Notes under the pieces: generated by a model
What the model was told of the DNA's origin: nothing
Seen by the model: the letters and a program-made list of their open reading frames with translations, nothing else
Database searches by the model: none
In this document: positions 27,112 to 35,744 of the stretch, in pieces
Layout: every line of letters starts with the position of its first letter
How positions within the stretch are numbered: the stretch's first letter is position 1
From: Microbacterium yannicii PS01
GTDB taxonomy: Bacteria; Actinomycetota; Actinomycetes; Actinomycetales; Microbacteriaceae
Assembly (NCBI RefSeq): GCF_000304335.1
Contig: NZ_CAJF01000004.1
Coordinates: 1 to 64,000, forward strand
DNA: 64,000 bases
Direction of reading: 5' to 3'
Position numbers and translations under genes: made by a program

Positions 27112-28334
27112 TGCGGCCGGAGGAGGCGCTTCGACAGACTCAGGGACCGGGAAGACCGGATCCGACGACGCAGCGCGTCGCCGAGACGCTGCTCTCCACG
27201 GCCGTCGGCGGCCCTCGGGAGCGCAAGCGGCGTGCGCGCTTCCACACCCTGCGCGTCGCGGCCGTGCGGGCGCTCACCGATTCGTCCATCGAGGTGACGT
27301 TCGCCATCCCCGAACAGGTGCGGGGCGAGTTCGACTACCTCGCCGGTCAGCACGTGGCACTTCGGACCGAGCTCGACGGTGCGGAGGTCCGCCGTTCGTA
27401 CTCGCTGTGCCGCGCGGTGGATGCCGGCGGCGGCGGCGACGGGCCGCGCACCATCAGCGTGGCCATCAAGCGGGACGAGGGCGGACGCTTCTCGACGTGG
27501 GCGCAGACCGAGCTGCGGCCGGGCGACGAGATCGACGTCATGAGCCCGCAGGGCTCGTTCACATCGGCGCTGGCCGAGCTCGACGGCGCGCATGTCGCCG
27601 GCATCGCCGCGGGTTCGGGAATCACCCCGCTGATGGCGCTCGCCGCAACGGTGCTCGGGCGCTCCGAGACCTCGAGGTTCACCCTGGTGTACACGAACCG
27701 CTCGACGACGGACGTCATGTTCCTCGAGGACCTCGCCGACCTGAAGGACCGTTACCCGGCGCGGGTGGCGCTGCACCATGTGCTCTCGCGCGAGCAGCGC
27801 GCGGCGCCGCTGCTGTCGGGCCGCATCGACGAGGACCGGCTGCGGCGCATCCTCGACGCGCTCGTGCTTCCCGAGACGATCGACGAGTGGTTCCTATGCG
27901 GGCCGTTCGAGCTGGTGCAGCTGTGCCGCGACACCCTCGCCGACATCGGCGTCGACCCTGCGCACGTCCGCTACGAGCTGTTCACGACGGGTGAGGACGG
28001 GCGCGCCGAGCCCGCCGCCGGACGCCCGGTCGTCGTGCGCGACGACGAGCCGGTGCGGGCCATCGAGTTCACCCTCGACGGCCAGTCGGCGACGGTGCGG
28101 AGTCCGGTCGCCGCGAACGAGTCGATCCTCAACGCCGCGCTGCGCGTGCGGTCGGACGTGCCCTTCGCGTGCGCTGGCGGTGTGTGCGGCACCTGCCGCG
28201 CGCGGCTCGTCGAGGGTGCCGTCTCGATGACCGAGAACTACGCGCTCGAGCCCGACGAGCTGGACCGCGGCTACGTCCTGACGTGCCAATCGCATCCCAC
28301 GACCGACCGCGTCGTGGTCGACTACGACGTGTGA
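27111..28334 (+). CDS. paaE: Phenylacetyl-CoA epoxidase reductase subunit E
   Basis: 407 residues. An FAD domain (about 40-150, with RRSYSLCRAV), a NAD(P)H domain (about 150-290, with GIAAGSGITPLMALA) and a C-terminal plant-type 2Fe-2S domain (CAGGVCGTCRARLVEG and a later Cys) pass electrons to PaaA. ATG 27111 overlaps the paaD stop (TGATG). The N-terminal about 40 residues are non-conserved; codons 7-14 (ALRQTQGP) come from a dispersed repeat copy. Confidence 0.95.
   Translation: MRPEEALRQTQGPGRPDPTTQRVAETLLSTAVGGPRERKRRARFHTLRVAAVRALTDSSIEVTFAIPEQVRGEFDYLAGQHVALRTELDGAEVRRSYSLCRAVDAGGGGDGPRTISVAIKRDEGGRFSTWAQTELRPGDEIDVMSPQGSFTSALAELDGAHVAGIAAGSGITPLMALAATVLGRSETSRFTLVYTNRSTTDVMFLEDLADLKDRYPARVALHHVLSREQRAAPLLSGRIDEDRLRRILDALVLPETIDEWFLCGPFELVQLCRDTLADIGVDPAHVRYELFTTGEDGRAEPAAGRPVVVRDDEPVRAIEFTLDGQSATVRSPVAANESILNAALRVRSDVPFACAGGVCGTCRARLVEGAVSMTENYALEPDELDRGYVLTCQSHPTTDRVVVDYDV
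27129..27150 (+). repeat. Dispersed CTTCGACAGGCTCAG-family repeat at the paaE start
   Basis: CTTCGACAGACTCAGGGACCGG in the first codons of paaE. Confidence 0.65.
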
Positions 28335-28344
28335 GGAGGATCGC

Positions 28345-29106
28345 ATGATCGAGCTGTCCGTTCACGGCGACGTGGCCGAGGTCGTTCTCAACGCGCCCGA
28401 GAAGCTCAATGCCCTCTCGCTGCGCGAGCTGGGGGAGATGGATGCCGCGTACCGCAGCGCGGAAGAGGCGGGGGTGCGGGCGCTCGTGCTGCGCGGCGAG
28501 GGGCGCGCCTTCTGCGCGGGCCGCGACATCGCCGGCGTAGACCCGGTGACCGACGACGTCCCGGAGTACCTCGCCGGTGTCGAGACGCTGATGCGGCGCA
28601 TCGCCGCCTTTCCGGCGCCGACGTTCGCCGCCGTGCACGGCGCATGCCTCGGTGTGGGTCTCGGCCTCGCGATCGCCACCGACGTCGTCTATGTCGCCGA
28701 CGACGCCAAGATCGGCTCACCGTTCGCCAGTCTCGGCGCGATGCTGGACTCGGGCGGCCATGCGCTTCTCTACGAGCGCCTCGGCGCACACCGCGCGCTC
28801 GATCTCATCTACACCGGAGAGCTCATGTCGGGCGCCGAGGCCGTCGCCGCCGGGCTGTTCAGCCGCGCGATGCCGGTCGAGAGGGTGTTCGACTTCACCG
28901 AGCAACGGGCGTCGGTCGCGGCATCCGGCCCCACCGCTGCCTTCGTCGCCTCGAAGCGCCTCATCGCCCGCCTGCGCGGCGAGCGGCTATGGGAAGCCGT
29001 GACCGAAGAGGCGCGCGGGCAGGAGGCACTGCGTGCGACGGCGGACTACCGCGAGGGATTCGCCGCGTTCCAGCAGAAGCGCCGGCCGGACTTCAAGGGC
29101 GAGTGA
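28345..29106 (+). CDS. paaG: Enoyl-CoA isomerase, ring 1,2-epoxyphenylacetyl-CoA isomerase type
   Basis: 253-residue crotonase with FCAGRDIAGVDP, AAVHGACLGVGLGLAIATDVVYVAD and the catalytic region SPFASLGAMLDSGG. PaaG turns the epoxide into oxepin-CoA and also isomerises later intermediates. It follows paaE by ten bases with GAGGAGG upstream, so it is the last gene of the epoxidase unit. Assigned over PaaF by the Asp-containing LDSGG segment. Confidence 0.87.
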   Translation: MIELSVHGDVAEVVLNAPEKLNALSLRELGEMDAAYRSAEEAGVRALVLRGEGRAFCAGRDIAGVDPVTDDVPEYLAGVETLMRRIAAFPAPTFAAVHGACLGVGLGLAIATDVVYVADDAKIGSPFASLGAMLDSGGHALLYERLGAHRALDLIYTGELMSGAEAVAAGLFSRAMPVERVFDFTEQRASVAASGPTAAFVASKRLIARLRGERLWEAVTEEARGQEALRATADYREGFAAFQQKRRPDFKGE

Positions 29107-29124
29107 CGCCGCAGAGGTCGCCGA

Positions 29125-30777
29125 TCAAGAGTTCACGCGGATGATCTCGCGCTGGTAGGGCGCGACGACCGTGCCCGAGATCCGGCAGTCGAGCACCAGG
29201 AAGCGACGGGATGCCGCGGGCTCGGCGTTCCATGAAGCCAGACGGTCCAGATCGGCCAGGCTGCGGACGACGACGCCCTCGGCCCCGACGCCCTCGCCGA
29301 GCGCAGCGAAGTCGACCTCCGGGATGAGCATCGGCTCCTGTGCGAGTCCCTTGAGCCCGTAGAGGTTGACCTCGGCACCGTACGCCGCGTCGTTCCAGAC
29401 GACGGCCATGCCCCGACCGGCGGCGACACGGACCGCGGACTCGAGGTCTGCGAGTGCCATGAGCCCGCCGCCGTCGCCCGTGGTGAGCACGACCGTCGAC
29501 GACGGTCTCGCCAGCGCGGCGCCCGGCACCGACGGCCAGCCGAGGCCGATCGACTGGAACGCCGTGCCGACCATCATCATGCGATCGGGGGACGCGACGG
29601 GCCAGTACATGTTCGCCCAGCCGATGAAATGACCGCCGTCCGAGACGACGACGCGGTCCTCGGGCAGCAGCTCGCCGATGCGTCCCGCGACCGAGCGGGG
29701 GTCGAGGCGGCCGTCCGGCGCGAGGGCGCCCCCGGTGTCCTGCCGGCGCGCCTGGGGCACGTCGACCGACTGGCGCCAGTCGCTGGGCCCCGCCGCGATC
29801 GCGCGGACGTCATGGGCGATCGCCTCGGCGACCAGGCGCGCATCGCCGCGCACGTAGCCGGCGACGTGGGGATGGGTCGCCGTGGGCGCGATGTCGATCT
29901 GGAACACCCGCGTGCCCGGGGCGAACAGGTCGCCGAAGCGCATCGTGAACTGGTTGAGGGATGCCCCGAAGACCACGGCGACATCGGCATCGCGCACGAG
30001 CTCCATCGCGCGCTCGGCGCCGAAGCCGCCGGTCACGCCGAGGTCGAACTCGGCTCTCGGGAAGACGCCGCGACCGAGTGCGGTCGACGCCGTCAGCGCA
30101 CCGGTGGCGTCGGCGAGGGCGCCGAGCGCGTCGCCGGCTCCCGAGATCCAGGCGCCGCGACCCGCCAGCAGGAACGGCCGCCGGGCACCCGACAGCGCCT
30201 GGGCGATCTCGCCCACGGTGGCGCGGGAGAACTCCCCGGCCGGCGCGAGCGGCTCGGGCAGGCGCGGGTCGGGGGCGTCGGGCACCGGGCCGGCGTCGCG
30301 CGACGCCACGTCGTAGGGGATCGCGAGCACGGTGGGCACGCGGTAGGTGAGCGCGTGCTCGATGGCGATGACGGTCGTGGCCGCGGCATCCGCTCGTCCT
30401 ACGGTGTAGGTGCGCGCGCCGACCGCCGATGCGAGCGCGATCTGGTCCACGTCCCAGGGGCGCGGCCCCGACGTCGGCTCGTCGCCGACGACGAGCACCA
30501 GGGGGACGTGGGCCTGCACCGCCTCGGCGAGGGCCGTGATCGTGTTGGTGAAGCCGGCGCCGTACGTCGCGGTGGCCGCGGCGAGGCGACCGGACGCGCG
30601 GTGGAACGCATCGGCGGCGACGACGCCGCCCGCCTCGTGCCGCACGGCGGTGAAGTGCACATCGGTGGAGCGCTCGAGCGCATCGAGGAAGTAGGCGTTG
30701 CCGTTGCCCATCACACCGAAGACGTGGTCGATGTGGCGGGCGAGGGTGAGGGCGACGTGGGCGGAGACGGTGGGCAT
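29125..30777 (-). CDS. Thiamine diphosphate-dependent enzyme, acetolactate-synthase-like
   Basis: 550 residues with the three-domain layout of ThDP decarboxylases and synthases. The cofactor-activating Glu is in AVRHEAGGVVAADA near residue 48 and the ThDP motif GDGGGLMALADLE...WNDAAYG lies near 435-470. The reaction cannot be read off. Neighbouring aromatic genes make a 2-oxo-acid decarboxylase such as a benzoylformate or phenylpyruvate type plausible, but the N-terminal FGNPG active-site motif of benzoylformate decarboxylase is replaced by GVMGNGNA. It converges on paaG with an 18-base gap. Confidence 0.8.
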   Translation of the reverse strand: MPTVSAHVALTLARHIDHVFGVMGNGNAYFLDALERSTDVHFTAVRHEAGGVVAADAFHRASGRLAAATATYGAGFTNTITALAEAVQAHVPLVLVVGDEPTSGPRPWDVDQIALASAVGARTYTVGRADAAATTVIAIEHALTYRVPTVLAIPYDVASRDAGPVPDAPDPRLPEPLAPAGEFSRATVGEIAQALSGARRPFLLAGRGAWISGAGDALGALADATGALTASTALGRGVFPRAEFDLGVTGGFGAERAMELVRDADVAVVFGASLNQFTMRFGDLFAPGTRVFQIDIAPTATHPHVAGYVRGDARLVAEAIAHDVRAIAAGPSDWRQSVDVPQARRQDTGGALAPDGRLDPRSVAGRIGELLPEDRVVVSDGGHFIGWANMYWPVASPDRMMMVGTAFQSIGLGWPSVPGAALARPSSTVVLTTGDGGGLMALADLESAVRVAAGRGMAVVWNDAAYGAEVNLYGLKGLAQEPMLIPEVDFAALGEGVGAEGVVVRSLADLDRLASWNAEPAASRRFLVLDCRISGTVVAPYQREIIRVNS

Positions 30778-30920
30778 GACGAACCCCTGGAGACTTCAGA
30801 CGGAGAAAGGCCGTATGTGTCTCGCGCGTGCGCGCGGCGTGCCCTTTTTTCGAGCACCGGCGGGCTCGTTCCCACCGGACGAGAACGAGTATAGGCACGC
30901 GATCACGGCATGATGGAGCG

Positions 30921-31229
30921 ATGAAGACGATCCAGTTGCGCCGGTACACGCTCGTCGAGGGGGAGTACGACGCGTTCGTGGCGTGGTGGAAGGGCTGCAT
31001 GCCGCGCGTGCGCCCCGCCGCCGGCTTCACGATCGAGTTCGCCTACGGACTTCCCGAGACCAGCGAGTTCGTGTGGGCCGTGAGCGCTGAGGGCGACGAA
31101 GAGGCATTCCTCGCGCTCGAGAAGGAGTACATGGCCTCGGACGCCCGCGCCGAGGTCTTCGCAGGCGTGCCGCAGCGGGTGGCCGAGTACAACATCCGCT
31201 TCGTCGAGGACGCCGCGCGCGCCTCGTAG
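30921..31229 (+). CDS. NIPSNAP-family protein
   Basis: 102 residues of the dimeric alpha-beta barrel NIPSNAP family: IQLRRYTLVEGEYDAFVAWWKG, then FTIEFAYGLPETSEFVWAVS and a C-terminal VAEYNIRFVED. Members are small cytoplasmic proteins often next to oxidoreductase operons; activity unknown. It is divergent from the ThDP enzyme over a 143-bp gap that holds a T-run at 30844-30850 and a possible -10 (TATAGG near 30891). Confidence 0.82.
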   Translation: MKTIQLRRYTLVEGEYDAFVAWWKGCMPRVRPAAGFTIEFAYGLPETSEFVWAVSAEGDEEAFLALEKEYMASDARAEVFAGVPQRVAEYNIRFVEDAARAS

Positions 31230-31276
31230 CGCCCCAGGCCCCCTTGTCTTCGCTTGGATGAAACGAGGCCCCGGCG

Positions 31277-31987
31277 TCAGCCGCCGAGCGCCTCGCGGAT
31301 CGCTGCCGCGGAGGACCTGAGCCGCGCGGCGATCTCGGCGTCGTCGTGCGAGCTGGCGACGTAGACCACCGCGAGTGCGGCAGGTTCGCGGCCGCGCAGT
31401 GCAAGGGGCACCGCGACGGCGCGCAGGGTGGGGATGACCTCGTCGTGGCTCGTCGCGTAGCCGCGAGCGGCGGCATCCCTCACCTCGTCGGCCAGCACGG
31501 CAGACACGTCAGCCGGCCACGACGCCTCGGCGAGCAGTGACAGGATCGCCTTGCCGGGAGCGCCGCGGGTGACCGGATGCCGGGTGCCCGGCCTCTGCGC
31601 GACCGACGCCACGGCGTGCCGGGGCTCCACGGACGCGAGGGTCACGCACTCGTCGTGGTCGCGCACGGCGAGGAAGCACGTCATCCCGAGCTCGTTGGCG
31701 AGGGCGGTCAGCTCGGGGAGCGCCTCGGCCTGCAGATCGTGCGCCACCCCGGCGGCCAGCGCCGCGAGCCGGGCGCCCAGCTGCACGCGACCCGCCGTAT
31801 CGCGGATGACCAGGCCGTGGTCCTCGAGCGTGCGCAGCAGCCGGTACGCGACCGATCGGTGCACGCCCAGGCGCTCGGCGAGGTCGTCGATCGAAAGCGG
31901 CCCGCGGGCATCGGCGAGGACCTCGAGGATCCGGATGCCGCGACTCAGGGTCTGCGAGGCGGGTGCGGTGGTGGCAGCGGCTGGCAT
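31277..31987 (-). CDS. IclR-family transcription regulator
   Basis: 236 residues: winged helix-turn-helix at about 10-75 (IDDLAERLGVHRSVAYRLLRTLEDHG) and an IclR effector domain at about 80-236 (CFLAVRDHDECVTLASVEP, HPVTRGAPGKAILSLL, GYATSHDEVIPTLRAVAVPL). It starts at ATG 31987 and is divergent from the flavin monooxygenase, with twin operator-like palindromes between. Such regulators of the PobR/MhpR kind usually activate an aromatic-acid gene in response to substrate. Confidence 0.9.
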   Translation of the reverse strand: MPAAATTAPASQTLSRGIRILEVLADARGPLSIDDLAERLGVHRSVAYRLLRTLEDHGLVIRDTAGRVQLGARLAALAAGVAHDLQAEALPELTALANELGMTCFLAVRDHDECVTLASVEPRHAVASVAQRPGTRHPVTRGAPGKAILSLLAEASWPADVSAVLADEVRDAAARGYATSHDEVIPTLRAVAVPLALRGREPAALAVVYVASSHDDAEIAARLRSSAAAIREALGG

Positions 31988-32018
31988 CGATCCTCGAGTC
32001 TTGCCCGCGCACGGGCGG

Positions 32019-32067
32019 TCGTATACGATCTGTTCAATAGTAGAACGGTGTGTTCGAATATAGAACA
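32019..32067. promoter_or_regulatory. Twin palindromic operators between the IclR gene and the monooxygenase
   Basis: TGTTC-N7-GAAC at 32031-32046 and TGTTC-N7-GAACA at 32051-32067 are 20 bases apart, two helical turns, so bound on one DNA face. Just left lies the perfect palindrome TCGTATACGA (32019-32028), which is either a third site or a -10 element. Confidence 0.65.
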
Positions 32068-32114
32068 TACCGATCAACACCGCAAGGACCCGACGCCGCT
32101 GTCCAGGAGGACCG

Positions 32115-34028
32115 ATGCAGTTCCACCACCACGGGTACGTCTCCGGCGAACCCCGCATCCAGGGCGCCGCCGGCACCGGCATCGACCGCCCCGCGGATCT
32201 TCCGGACGAGATGGATGTGCTCATCGTCGGGTCGGGACCCGCCGGCATGCTGCTGGCGGCGCAGATGTCGCAGTTCCCGGGTGTGACGACACGCATCATC
32301 GAGCGGCGGGACGGACGCCTGGTGCTGGGCCAGGCCGACGGCATCCAGCCTCGCAGCGTCGAGACGTTCCAGGCCTTCGGCTTCGCCGAGCGAATCGTCG
32401 CCGAGGCCTACAACATCGCCTACATGAACTTCTGGGGCCCCGACCCCGAGAACCCCCGAAACATCGTCCGCAAGACCCGCACCGAGGACTACGCGCTCAA
32501 GATCAGCGAGTTCCCGCACCTCATCGTCAATCAGGCGCGCGTCCTCGACTACTTCGCCGAGTCGGCGGCGCACGGCCCGGGCCGCATCGTCCCCGACTAC
32601 GGCATCGAGTTCGCGGGACTCACTGTGCAGCAGGACGGCGACCACCCGGTCGAGGTGCGGGTGCGGTACGTCGCGGGGGAGCGTGCCGGCGAAGAGCGCA
32701 CCGTGCGTGCGAAGTACGTCGTCGGCTCCGACGGCGCGCGGAGCGGAGTCCGCGAGGCGATCGGACGCCGGCACGTCGGGCAGTTCGCCTCCCACGCGTG
32801 GGGTGTCATGGACGTGCTGGTCAACACCGACTTCCCGGACTGGCGCACCAAGTGCGCGATCAACTCCGAAGCGGGCAACATCCTGCACATCCCTCGAGAG
32901 GGCGGCTACCTCAGCCGCATGTACATCGACCTCGGCGAGGTCGCCCCCGATGACGACCACCGCGTGCGGCAGACGCCGATCGAGGAGGTCATCCGCCGGG
33001 CCAACGAGATCCTCCACCCGTACTCGATCGACGTGAAGCAGGTCGCCTGGCACAGCGTGTACGAGGTGGGGCACCGTGTGACCGACAAGTTCGACGACGT
33101 CGATGTCGACCAGAGCCATGATCCGCGGGTGTTCCTCACCGGCGATGCGTGCCATACGCACAGCGCCAAGGCCGGTCAGGGCATGAACGTCTCCATGCAG
33201 GACGGCTTCAATCTCGGCTGGAAGCTCGGTCATGTCCTCTCCGGCCTCAGCCCCGCCTCTCTTCTGGCGACGTACTCCGCCGAGCGGCAGCCGGTCGCCC
33301 AGCAGCTGATCGACTTCGATCGCGAGTGGTCGGCGCTCATGGCGCGCAAGCCCGACGAGATCTCGGACCCGCACGATCTCGCGACCTACTACCTCGCGAC
33401 CGCCGAGTTCCCGTCGGGGTTCATGACTCAGTACGGTCCCTCGATGATCGTGACGGACGCCGCGCACCAGGCGCTTGCCGAGGGGTTCCCCCTCGGCAAG
33501 CGCTTCGCATCCGCCGAGGTGGTCCGCGTGTGCGACGGCAACGTCGTGCATCTGGGACACCACGCGAAGGCCGACGGGCGCTGGCGCATCTACGCGTTCG
33601 CCGACGCCCCCGCCGCCGGGGAGCCGTCCGGACTGGCATCGTGGGCCGAGTGGCTGGGGTCGCCGGATTCCCCGGTCGCGCGCTTCACGCCGCCCGGCGC
33701 CGACCTCGACGCGGTGTTCGACGTGAAGGCGATCTATCAGCAGCGCTTCGAAGACGTCGACATCGCGCGTGTGCCCGAAGTCTTCCTTCCCCGGACCGGC
33801 CCCCTGGGGCTGACGGACTGGGAGAAGGTGTACGCGGCGGCCCCCAGCGCGTGGAGCGACGTCGACATCTTCGACGAGCGGAACCTGTCGCGCGATGGCG
33901 TGGTCGTCGTGGTGCGACCCGACCAGTACGTCGCCGCGGTGCTGCCCCTGGAGGCGACCGACGAGCTCGCCGCGTTCTTCGCGCAGAGCATGACCCCGCA
34001 GCGGGAGCCGTCAGGCGTCCTCCGCTGA
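32115..34028 (+). CDS. FAD monooxygenase, 3-hydroxybenzoate 4-monooxygenase/phenol hydroxylase type
   Basis: 637 residues. The FAD motif VLIVGSGPAGMLLAAQ is near residue 37, the DG-type motif YVVGSDGARSGVREAIG near 205, and the second FAD site VFLTGDACHTHSAKAGQGMNVSMQDG near 340; a thioredoxin-like C-terminal domain (about 450-637) completes the class A layout. Length and the long C-terminal domain fit MobA, which makes protocatechuate from 3-hydroxybenzoate. GGAGGACCG precedes ATG 32115. Substrate is inferred; phenol or other 3-hydroxy aromatic acids are possible. Confidence 0.88.
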   Translation: MQFHHHGYVSGEPRIQGAAGTGIDRPADLPDEMDVLIVGSGPAGMLLAAQMSQFPGVTTRIIERRDGRLVLGQADGIQPRSVETFQAFGFAERIVAEAYNIAYMNFWGPDPENPRNIVRKTRTEDYALKISEFPHLIVNQARVLDYFAESAAHGPGRIVPDYGIEFAGLTVQQDGDHPVEVRVRYVAGERAGEERTVRAKYVVGSDGARSGVREAIGRRHVGQFASHAWGVMDVLVNTDFPDWRTKCAINSEAGNILHIPREGGYLSRMYIDLGEVAPDDDHRVRQTPIEEVIRRANEILHPYSIDVKQVAWHSVYEVGHRVTDKFDDVDVDQSHDPRVFLTGDACHTHSAKAGQGMNVSMQDGFNLGWKLGHVLSGLSPASLLATYSAERQPVAQQLIDFDREWSALMARKPDEISDPHDLATYYLATAEFPSGFMTQYGPSMIVTDAAHQALAEGFPLGKRFASAEVVRVCDGNVVHLGHHAKADGRWRIYAFADAPAAGEPSGLASWAEWLGSPDSPVARFTPPGADLDAVFDVKAIYQQRFEDVDIARVPEVFLPRTGPLGLTDWEKVYAAAPSAWSDVDIFDERNLSRDGVVVVVRPDQYVAAVLPLEATDELAAFFAQSMTPQREPSGVLR

Positions 34029-34129
34029 ACCCGTCCTCGCCGGCGAATCGGAGCGCATAGGTGTACAACGCGTATATCCGTGACACCGGCCGACGGCGGG
34101 CAGAATGGCCCCGAACAGATCGACACGAC

Positions 34130-34154
34130 GGGATGCCGCGAGGCGCGGCATCCC
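34130..34154. promoter_or_regulatory. Perfect 11-bp-stem hairpin ahead of the aldehyde dehydrogenase
   Basis: GGGATGCCGCG (34130-34140), loop AGG, CGCGGCATCCC (34144-34154). It ends 21 bases before the ATG, upstream of the GAGGGAG ribosome site. It may be a leader structure or an operator. Confidence 0.5.
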
Positions 34155-34175
34155 GAACCCACGAGGGAGTCCCGC

Positions 34176-35660
34176 ATGACGGACATCGCAGTGACCCAGA
34201 ACCGTGAGACCGAGCTGCTGGCCTCCGTTCCGGACGGACTGTTCATCGGCGGACAGTGGCGCCCGGCGTCGGGCGAGAAGACGCTCAAGGTCTACGACCC
34301 GTCCAACGGCGAAGTCGTCAAAGAGATCGCGAACGCCTCGCCCGAGGACGGCAAGGCGGCGCTGGACGCGGCGGTCGAGACGTTCCCGGCGTGGGCGGCG
34401 ACTCCGGCGCGGGAGCGGGCCGAGATCCTCCGTCGTGCGTTCGAGCTGCTGCAGGAGCGCAAGGAGGACTTCGCGCTTCTCATGACGATCGAGATGGGCA
34501 AGCCGCTGGCCGAAGCGCGCGGTGAGGTCGCCTACGGCGGCGAGTTCCTTCGCTGGTTCAGCGAGGAGACCGCGCGCGTGCAGGGCCGGTACGGCGCGAA
34601 CCCCGAAGGCACCGGCCGGATGATCGTGTCGCAGCACCCGGTGGGTCCCTGCTTCCTGATCACCCCCTGGAACTTCCCCCTCGCGATGGCGACCCGCAAG
34701 ATCGCTCCGGCGCTCGCCGCCGGCTGCACCGTCGTCATCAAGCCGGCCGAGCTCACACCGCTGACCACGCTCGCGTTCGCGAAGCTGCTGGAGGACGCCG
34801 GTCTGCCGGCCGGCGTGGTGAACGTGTTCACGACCTCGACCTCGGGCGCCGTGTCGGAGCCGATCATCCGCGACCCGCGGCTGCGCAAGCTCTCGTTCAC
34901 CGGCTCGACGCAGGTGGGGCAGCGGCTGCTCGAGCAGGCGGCGCAGGGCGTGCTGCGCACCTCGATGGAGCTCGGCGGCAATGCGCCGTTCGTGGTGTTC
35001 GACGACGCCGACCTCGACAAGGCGGTCGACGGCGCGATGCTTGCGAAGTTCCGCAATATCGGCCAGGCGTGCACCGCCGCGAACCGGTTCATCGTGCACC
35101 GCTCCGTGCAGGACGAGTTCGCCCGCCGGGTCACCGAGCGCGTGCAGGCCATGAAGATCGGGCGGGGGACCGAAGAAGGCGTGAGCATCGGCCCGCTCAT
35201 CGACGACCGTGCGGTCGAGAAGGCCTCGACTCTGGTGCAGGATGCCGTCGACCGCGGCGCGTCCGTCGCCACCGGCGGCAAGGCGCTGGACGGCCCCGGC
35301 ACGTTCTACGAGCCGACCGTCGTGACCGACGTGCGGCCGGGGTCCGACATCCTGCGCGAGGAGATCTTCGGACCGGTCCTCGCGATCATCCCCTTCGACA
35401 CCGAGGACGACGCCGTTCGCCTCGCGAACGACACCGAGTACGGCCTGGTGTCCTACGTGTTCACCGAGAGCCTCTCGCGCGGACAGCGCATGATCGAGCG
35501 GCTCGAGACCGGGATGATGGGCCTGAACGTCGGCGTCGTCTCCAACGCGGCGGCTCCCTTCGGCGGGTGGAAGATGTCGGGTCTGGGGCGCGAGGGCGGC
35601 GCCGAGGGCATCCACGAGTACCTGCAGACGAAGTACACGCTCACCGCCAACCCGTTCTGA
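34176..35660 (+). CDS. gabD: NAD(P)-dependent succinate-semialdehyde dehydrogenase
   Basis: 494-residue aldehyde dehydrogenase: TPWNFPLAMATRKIAPAL, catalytic Glu in SMELGGNAPFVVFDDADLDKA, catalytic Cys in NIGQACTAANRF, C-terminal PFGGWKMSGLGREGG. The FDDADLDKA segment and Arg-rich substrate loop favour succinate semialdehyde. That is the HpaI product, so this gene can complete the homoprotocatechuate route to succinate. ATG 34176 has GAGGGAG upstream. The 84-bp gap to the next gene shows no terminator. Confidence 0.87.
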   Translation: MTDIAVTQNRETELLASVPDGLFIGGQWRPASGEKTLKVYDPSNGEVVKEIANASPEDGKAALDAAVETFPAWAATPARERAEILRRAFELLQERKEDFALLMTIEMGKPLAEARGEVAYGGEFLRWFSEETARVQGRYGANPEGTGRMIVSQHPVGPCFLITPWNFPLAMATRKIAPALAAGCTVVIKPAELTPLTTLAFAKLLEDAGLPAGVVNVFTTSTSGAVSEPIIRDPRLRKLSFTGSTQVGQRLLEQAAQGVLRTSMELGGNAPFVVFDDADLDKAVDGAMLAKFRNIGQACTAANRFIVHRSVQDEFARRVTERVQAMKIGRGTEEGVSIGPLIDDRAVEKASTLVQDAVDRGASVATGGKALDGPGTFYEPTVVTDVRPGSDILREEIFGPVLAIIPFDTEDDAVRLANDTEYGLVSYVFTESLSRGQRMIERLETGMMGLNVGVVSNAAAPFGGWKMSGLGREGGAEGIHEYLQTKYTLTANPF

Positions 35661-35744
35661 CGCGAGCCGGATCCGGGCCTTACGCCTTTCGTGTTCGCGC
35701 GTCCAGCCCTTTTCTCCGGGTGCCTGAACCCGACAAGGTGAAGT

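Noticed and set aside
30830..30860. T-run after a GC-rich stretch as a terminator
   Set aside because: No gene ends upstream of it on the plus strand and the stem is short and ambiguous.
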